Shown piece after piece: positions 60,353 through 64,000 of a DNA stretch of 64,000 nucleotides. The stretch spans positions 80,089 to 144,088 of the forward strand of contig JBFFED010000001.1 in assembly GCA_041559015.1 (NCBI GenBank), read 5' to 3'. The position numbers and the translations under genes were made by a program. Source of the stretch: COMBO-56-21 sp041559015. Its GTDB lineage: Archaea > Thermoplasmatota > Thermoplasmata > UBA10834. The notes below the pieces were generated by a model, which worked only from the letters and a program-made list of their open reading frames with translations, was not told the origin of the DNA and did no database searches. Position 1 is the stretch's first letter, and the number at the start of each line of letters is the position of its first letter.

Positions 60353-61760
60353 CCGCCGAAGGTCGTACGCCTCTGGCCATCTTCAGCTTAGCCGCCTCGC
60401 AAGCGATGGTTATCGGGTCAATTGTCGGAGCAGCCGGGGGACAGTAGGCCGTCTCGAGCTTCGCAAGCTCCTGGACGGTCATGCTAGATTGCATCGCCAC
60501 CGCGAACGCGTTTATCCTCAAGTGCACCCGGTCCTCGCCGACTATCTGCGCTCCGAGTATCTTCCCAGTCTCCGGATGAGCCAGCACCTTGACGTAGATC
60601 TCCTTTCGCCCTGGATAGTAGTCCGGCAGCGTGAACGACCTCACCTTGCCGACCAGCGGCTTCACCCCAAAGGCCTCGAGTTGTGCAGTCGTTGGGCCGA
60701 CGGCGGCCACCTGGCACCCGAACGGCTCGGTGGCCCTGGTGATCAGGAACCCCTTCGGGAGCCGCTCATCGCCTCCCGCGGCGTTCACGCCAGCGACCAT
60801 GGCCATCTTGACCGCTATGGTCCCCAGGCCGCTCACGTATGGTTTTTGCGTGACGAGGTCCGGATATTCCGTGCAGTCTCCGACCGCAAATATGCTCTTC
60901 TCGCACGTCTCGCACCTGTCATCGACGACCATCTGCTTCGTGACCCCGATGCTGCACCCGACCTGCTTAGCCAGATCGGTCTCCCCGCGCTGCCCGGTCG
61001 CGACGACTATGAGATCTGCATAGAACGTGCGTTCCTCACCTGTGGACCGCTCGTTGGCAACCACGCAATTGGCCTTCTCATCGCCGAGTATCTCGGTCGC
61101 CTGGAAGTTGGTGAACATCCTGACCCCGTGGCTGGCAATCGCATCAGCCATCATCTGGGCCATGTCGTCGTCCACCATCGCGAGTATGCAGTTGTTGAGG
61201 TACTCGACGATGGTGACCTTGCAACCCCTTATCATGAGCGCCTCAGCCACCTCGAGACCCACCAGGCCAGCGCCGATGACGACCGCCCTACGGCCCTTGT
61301 GGCTCAGCGACTGTATGCCCTTGGCGTCCTCGATGGTGCGCAGGACGAACACGCCCGGCTTCAACTCACCGGGCTTCCCGCCCTCCTTGAAGGCGCCCTT
61401 GATCGGGGGCACGACCGCCTTCGCGCCTGTCGCGAGAATGAGCGAGTCGTAAGGCAGTTCGAGGTCACCTGAGGGTGACCTCGCATAGACAATCTTATTC
61501 TCCTTGTCGATTCTGCTCGCCTCGGTGCCCAGGTGGAGGCCTATCCTGTTCTTCTTCAGCCGCTCCTCTGGCGCCTCGATGAGGTTGACGAAATCCGGTA
61601 TGATGCCCGAGATGCCGTAAGGCAGTCCGCACCTCGAGTACTGTGAGTACGGCTCCCGCTCGATGATCGTTACCTCCGAGGTCCTGTCCGTCTTCCTCGC
61701 GAACTGGGCGGCGGTTGCGCCTCCGCACCCTCCCCCTATGACCACAATCCTGCGAACCAC
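60342..61760 (-). CDS. CoA-disulfide reductase-like flavin oxidoreductase
   Basis: A 472-residue FAD/NAD(P) enzyme of the CoA-disulfide reductase/NADH oxidase class. FAD motif VVIGGGCGGATAAQFARK at the N-terminus, the single redox cysteine in SQYSRCGLPYGIS (Cys44), NAD motif AVVIGAGLVGLEVAEALM and GDCTEYP (FAD) are all seen; the C-terminal dimerisation domain has TLPDYYPGRKEIYVKVLA. The likely job is thiol-redox or NADH oxidation. It sits on the opposite strand, splitting rpl11 from rpl1 in what is usually one ribosomal-protein group. GTG start. Confidence 0.9.
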   Translation of the reverse strand: MVRRIVVIGGGCGGATAAQFARKTDRTSEVTIIEREPYSQYSRCGLPYGISGIIPDFVNLIEAPEERLKKNRIGLHLGTEASRIDKENKIVYARSPSGDLELPYDSLILATGAKAVVPPIKGAFKEGGKPGELKPGVFVLRTIEDAKGIQSLSHKGRRAVVIGAGLVGLEVAEALMIRGCKVTIVEYLNNCILAMVDDDMAQMMADAIASHGVRMFTNFQATEILGDEKANCVVANERSTGEERTFYADLIVVATGQRGETDLAKQVGCSIGVTKQMVVDDRCETCEKSIFAVGDCTEYPDLVTQKPYVSGLGTIAVKMAMVAGVNAAGGDERLPKGFLITRATEPFGCQVAAVGPTTAQLEAFGVKPLVGKVRSFTLPDYYPGRKEIYVKVLAHPETGKILGAQIVGEDRVHLRINAFAVAMQSSMTVQELAKLETAYCPPAAPTIDPITIACEAAKLKMARGVRPSAATT

Positions 61761-61884
61761 GAGCCCACCCTCTCAAGGAAAGACATAACATCGTTACCGT
61801 TAAATGGTTTTGGCACTTGCGGGTGGTACGGGCCGGGCGAGGCCGTTCTGTCACGGCCAGACGCCCTCTGACCTGGTTCAAAAG

Positions 61885-61894
61885 GATTATAAAC
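61885..61894 (+). promoter_or_regulatory. TATA box of the rpl1 operon
   Basis: GATTATAAAC ~77-86 bases before the TTG start of rpl1, giving a leader of about 60 bases; a GGAGGG at 61960-61965 precedes the start. Confidence 0.6.
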
Positions 61895-61970
61895 CCCTTC
61901 TGCATTCGCTCACATCCCTAGGCATGTAGGAGAGCTATCGGCTCGCCAGGACTACATCGGAGGGATACGA

Positions 61971-62609
61971 TTGGTAGACCAACACCTCGTCGACGTGTTC
62001 AAGAAGCTGCAAGCGGAGTCGAAGCAGAGGAATTTTGTAGAGTCCGTCGAACTAGCGATCAACCTCAAGGACATAGACCTCAGTAACCCGAAGAACAGGA
62101 TACAGGAGGAGGTCTTGCTACCCAACGGCCGGGGCAAGCCCGTCAAGGTCGGTGTGTTCGGAAGCTCTGAGATGGCTGTGAAGGCAAAGGGCGTTGCGGA
62201 CTTCGTGATACAGCCCGAGGATATCGAGACACTCGCCTCGGACAAGTCCAAGGCGAAGAAGTTCGCGACCTCGAGCGATTTCTTCATCGCGGAGGCACCA
62301 CTGATGCCCACGATCGGTAAGCGCCTCGGTGTGGTGCTGGGCCCGAGGGGGAAGATGCCAAAGCCCATCCCGCCAGGAGCGGACCCGAAGGCCACGGTCG
62401 AGAAGCTCAGGAGCAGCGTGACCATCAGGACCAGGGACAGGAAGACTTTCCACCTGCCGATAGGCACCAAGGACATGCCCCCTGAGAAGCTGGCGGAGAA
62501 CTTCGACGCCGTGCTCAAGAGGCTGCTCCTTAAGCTCGAGAGAGGTAAGAACAACATCCAGTCGGCCTATGTCAAGACCACCATGGGGCCGTCATTCAAG
62601 GTGATGTGA
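61971..62609 (+). CDS. rpl1: 50S ribosomal protein L1
   Basis: A 212-residue L1: VELAINLKDIDLSNPKNRIQ, FGSSEMAVKAKGVADFVIQP and the conserved RLGVVLGPRGKMPKPIPPGA, then KLRSSVTIRTRDRKTFHLPI. It forms the mobile L1 stalk near the ribosomal exit site. It starts with TTG and is first in rpl1-rpl10-rpl12; archaeal L1 is also known to repress its own mRNA in methanogens, so autoregulation of this operon is plausible. Confidence 0.96.
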   Translation: MVDQHLVDVFKKLQAESKQRNFVESVELAINLKDIDLSNPKNRIQEEVLLPNGRGKPVKVGVFGSSEMAVKAKGVADFVIQPEDIETLASDKSKAKKFATSSDFFIAEAPLMPTIGKRLGVVLGPRGKMPKPIPPGADPKATVEKLRSSVTIRTRDRKTFHLPIGTKDMPPEKLAENFDAVLKRLLLKLERGKNNIQSAYVKTTMGPSFKVM

Positions 62610-62610
62610 G

Positions 62611-63612
62611 ATGGCACACGTCGCAGCTTGGAAGAAAGAGGCGGTGTCCGCGCTCAGCACCAGGATGGCCAAGAGCAAGGTCGTCGGGATAATCGATGTC
62701 AAAGGCGTCCCAGCGCCGGCTTTCCAGACCATGAGGACGAACCTCAGGGGCAAGGCCGACATCATCATGCTCAAGAACACCCTCCTGAAGATAGCGCTTC
62801 AGGAGGCCGCGAAGGAGAGGAAGGGCATTGACAAGCTGGTGGACAGCGTAGACGGTCAGTGCGCCGTAGTCACAACCGACCTCAACCCCTTCAGGCTCTT
62901 CAGGCAGCTCGACTCGACCAAGACCAAGATGGCGGCGAGGGGGGGCGAGATAGCCCCGGACGACATCGAGATAAGGGCGGGAGAGACCCCGTTCAAGCCA
63001 GGCCCGGTCGTCGGCGAGCTGCAGAAGGCGGGCCTGCCCGCGGCCATCGAGCAGGGCAAGGTAGTGATCAAGAAGGACAAGCTCCTCGTCAAGAAAGGAG
63101 ACAAGATTCCGAGGGACGTCGCGCTCGTGCTCGGCAAGCTCGAGATATTCCCCCTCACTGTCGGCTTGAACCTCAACGCTGCCTTCGAGGACGGGTTCGT
63201 ATACAAGAAGGATGTCCTAGCGGTGGACGATGTCCTGGTGTTGAACCAGGTGAAGCAGGCAGCAATCGGGGCGCTCAACCTCGCGGTGTTCGCCTCGTAC
63301 CCCACCGCGATGTCGATCAAGCCGATGTTCGCAAACGCGCACTTCAAGGCGCTCAACCTCGCGGTCAACGCGAACATCGCCAATCAGGAGACAATCAAGC
63401 TGATGCTGGCGAAGGCGAACGCGCAGATGCTCTCGCTCGCATCCAAGGTCCCGGCGGCTCTGGACGACGAGCTGAAGACCGCCCTCGAGGGTGCGCCGAA
63501 GCCCCCTGAGGACAAGGGAGGCAAGGAGCCGGAGAAGAAAGAGGAGAAGAAGGAAGAGAAGAAGGTCTCCGAGGATGAGGCTGCGGCCGGCCTCGGGGCA
63601 CTGTTCGGATAA
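62611..63612 (+). CDS. rpl10: 50S ribosomal protein L10 (P0)
   Basis: A 333-residue acidic stalk protein. N-terminal AHVAAWKKEAVSAL...SKVVGIIDVKGVPAPAFQTMR binds rRNA with L11; the C-terminal helical spine holds L12 dimers; the last residues are a charged linker then EEAAAGLGALFG, the conserved factor-binding tail shared with L12. Starts one base after rpl1 (TGAGATG). Confidence 0.96.
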   Translation: MAHVAAWKKEAVSALSTRMAKSKVVGIIDVKGVPAPAFQTMRTNLRGKADIIMLKNTLLKIALQEAAKERKGIDKLVDSVDGQCAVVTTDLNPFRLFRQLDSTKTKMAARGGEIAPDDIEIRAGETPFKPGPVVGELQKAGLPAAIEQGKVVIKKDKLLVKKGDKIPRDVALVLGKLEIFPLTVGLNLNAAFEDGFVYKKDVLAVDDVLVLNQVKQAAIGALNLAVFASYPTAMSIKPMFANAHFKALNLAVNANIANQETIKLMLAKANAQMLSLASKVPAALDDELKTALEGAPKPPEDKGGKEPEKKEEKKEEKKVSEDEAAAGLGALFG

Positions 63613-63633
63613 TCGATCAAGGAGGCAGAAACA

Positions 63634-64000
63634 ATGGAGTATGTGTACAGCGCGATGGTCCTGCACGCGGCGAAGAAGCCCGTGACAGAAGATGGTGTGA
63701 CGAGCGTGTTGAAGGCGGCTGGCGTGACAGCTGACGCGGCCCGTGTGAAGGCTCTGATCGCCGCGCTCGAAGGCGTGAACATCGACGAGGCTATCGCCAC
63801 GGCGGTGGCAGCGCCAGTAGCGGCCGCCCCAGCAGCCGCGGGACCGTCCGAGAAGAAGGAAGAGAAGAAAGAGGAGAAGAAGGAAGAGAAGGGAAATAGT
63901 GGAGATGTAACATGGAATTTTGGAAATCCAGCATTCACAATCTCATCAGGTAATAGTGATGCTAATGGTTACGGAAACTTTGAATATGCAGTACCATCAG
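63634..64000 (+). CDS. rpl12: 50S ribosomal protein L12 (P1), 3' end replaced by unrelated sequence
   Basis: The first ~86 codons are archaeal L12/P1: MEYVYSAMVLHAAKKPVTED, ALIAALEGVNIDEAIATAVA, an Ala-rich hinge and Lys/Glu charged linker. The family always ends in a short hydrophobic LGALFG-like tail; instead, from about 63889, the frame continues as NSGDVTWNFGNPAFTISSGN and on to the window edge. The base composition changes abruptly to AT-rich at that point. This is probably a contig chimera rather than a real fusion. GGAGG at 63621-63625 supports the start. Confidence 0.85.
   Translation, partial: MEYVYSAMVLHAAKKPVTEDGVTSVLKAAGVTADAARVKALIAALEGVNIDEAIATAVAAPVAAAPAAAGPSEKKEEKKEEKKEEKGNSGDVTWNFGNPAFTISSGNSDANGYGNFEYAVPS
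63889..64000 (+). other. Foreign AT-rich segment, probable misassembly
   Basis: The last ~112 bases are AT-rich, unlike the GC-rich rest. In frame they encode NFGNPAFTISSGNSDANGYG followed by NFEYAVPS, a pattern I recall from marine bacteriophage structural/tail proteins that contain GYGNFEY and PSGYYAL-like text. No archaeal ribosomal protein looks like this. Confidence 0.7.

Noticed and set aside
60301..60360. Attachment-site or transposon end suggested by adjacent palindromes flanking the inserted reductase gene
   Set aside because: No matching repeat occurs at the other side of the gene (61760-61970), so terminators are the simpler explanation.

Overview
The window reads as a GC-rich contig from a euryarchaeon, most probably of the Thermoplasmatota (Thermoplasmata-like) lineage. 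The evidence is archaeal information-processing genes throughout: GatD/GatE, an undivided RpoB with split RpoA1/RpoA2, RpoH, TBP, PriL, Spt5, stalk proteins L11/L1/P0/P1, S17e, L30e and aEF-1beta. Archaeal TATA boxes, GTG/TTG starts, several apparently leaderless genes, FtsZ-based division and an AglB oligosaccharyltransferase agree with this. No insertion sequence, CRISPR array or rRNA is visible.

Layout. 1-5.7 kb: partial endonuclease IV, a broken CoA-transferase/GNAT fusion gene, a flavin/Fe-S oxidoreductase pair of the GlcD/GlcF type, and a non-pyrrolysine MttB-family methyltransferase. 5.7-20.5 kb: tRNA-Arg, an ABC-2 exporter operon, S17e, ThyX, TraB-like, HAD phosphatase, Pcm, HVO_0476-type zinc protein, MBL hydrolase plus rhomboid, a HemK2-like methylase, gatDE, purD-translin and thioredoxin. 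20.5-28.7 kb: a CARDB-like membrane protein and a giant AglB of 2194 residues, then PyrF. 28.7-38.9 kb: a radical SAM protein facing the rpoH-rpoB-rpoA1-rpoA2-rpl30e-nusA operon, preceded by a tRNA-Lys gene with two non-canonical introns. 39-47.7 kb: flavodoxin, a zinc-ribbon protein and aEF-1beta, malic enzyme, a zinc deacylase, a radical SAM-HhH protein, PriL, a CDP-alcohol phosphatidyltransferase, an AK6-like kinase and TruA. 47.7-57.3 kb: a SpoU-family methyltransferase, a cdrS-like regulator with an ftsZ, a small accessory patch, a second ABC exporter, TBP, a TatD-like hydrolase, an MFS carrier and acylphosphatase. 56-64 kb: two tandem ftsZ genes, then secE-spt5-rpl11, interrupted by an opposite-strand flavin disulfide reductase, then rpl1-rpl10-rpl12.

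The strongest unusual observations are as follows. The tRNA-Lys(UUU) gene carries two introns outside the anticodon loop (20/21 and 59/60), each with a reconstructable bulge-helix-bulge. AglB is more than twice its normal size, with a long repetitive extracytoplasmic extension. Three ftsZ genes occur within 10 kb, one beside a CdrS-like regulator. Spt5 has an extra Ig-like N-terminal domain. The right end of the window looks chimeric: rpl12 runs in frame into AT-rich sequence resembling a marine phage structural protein.
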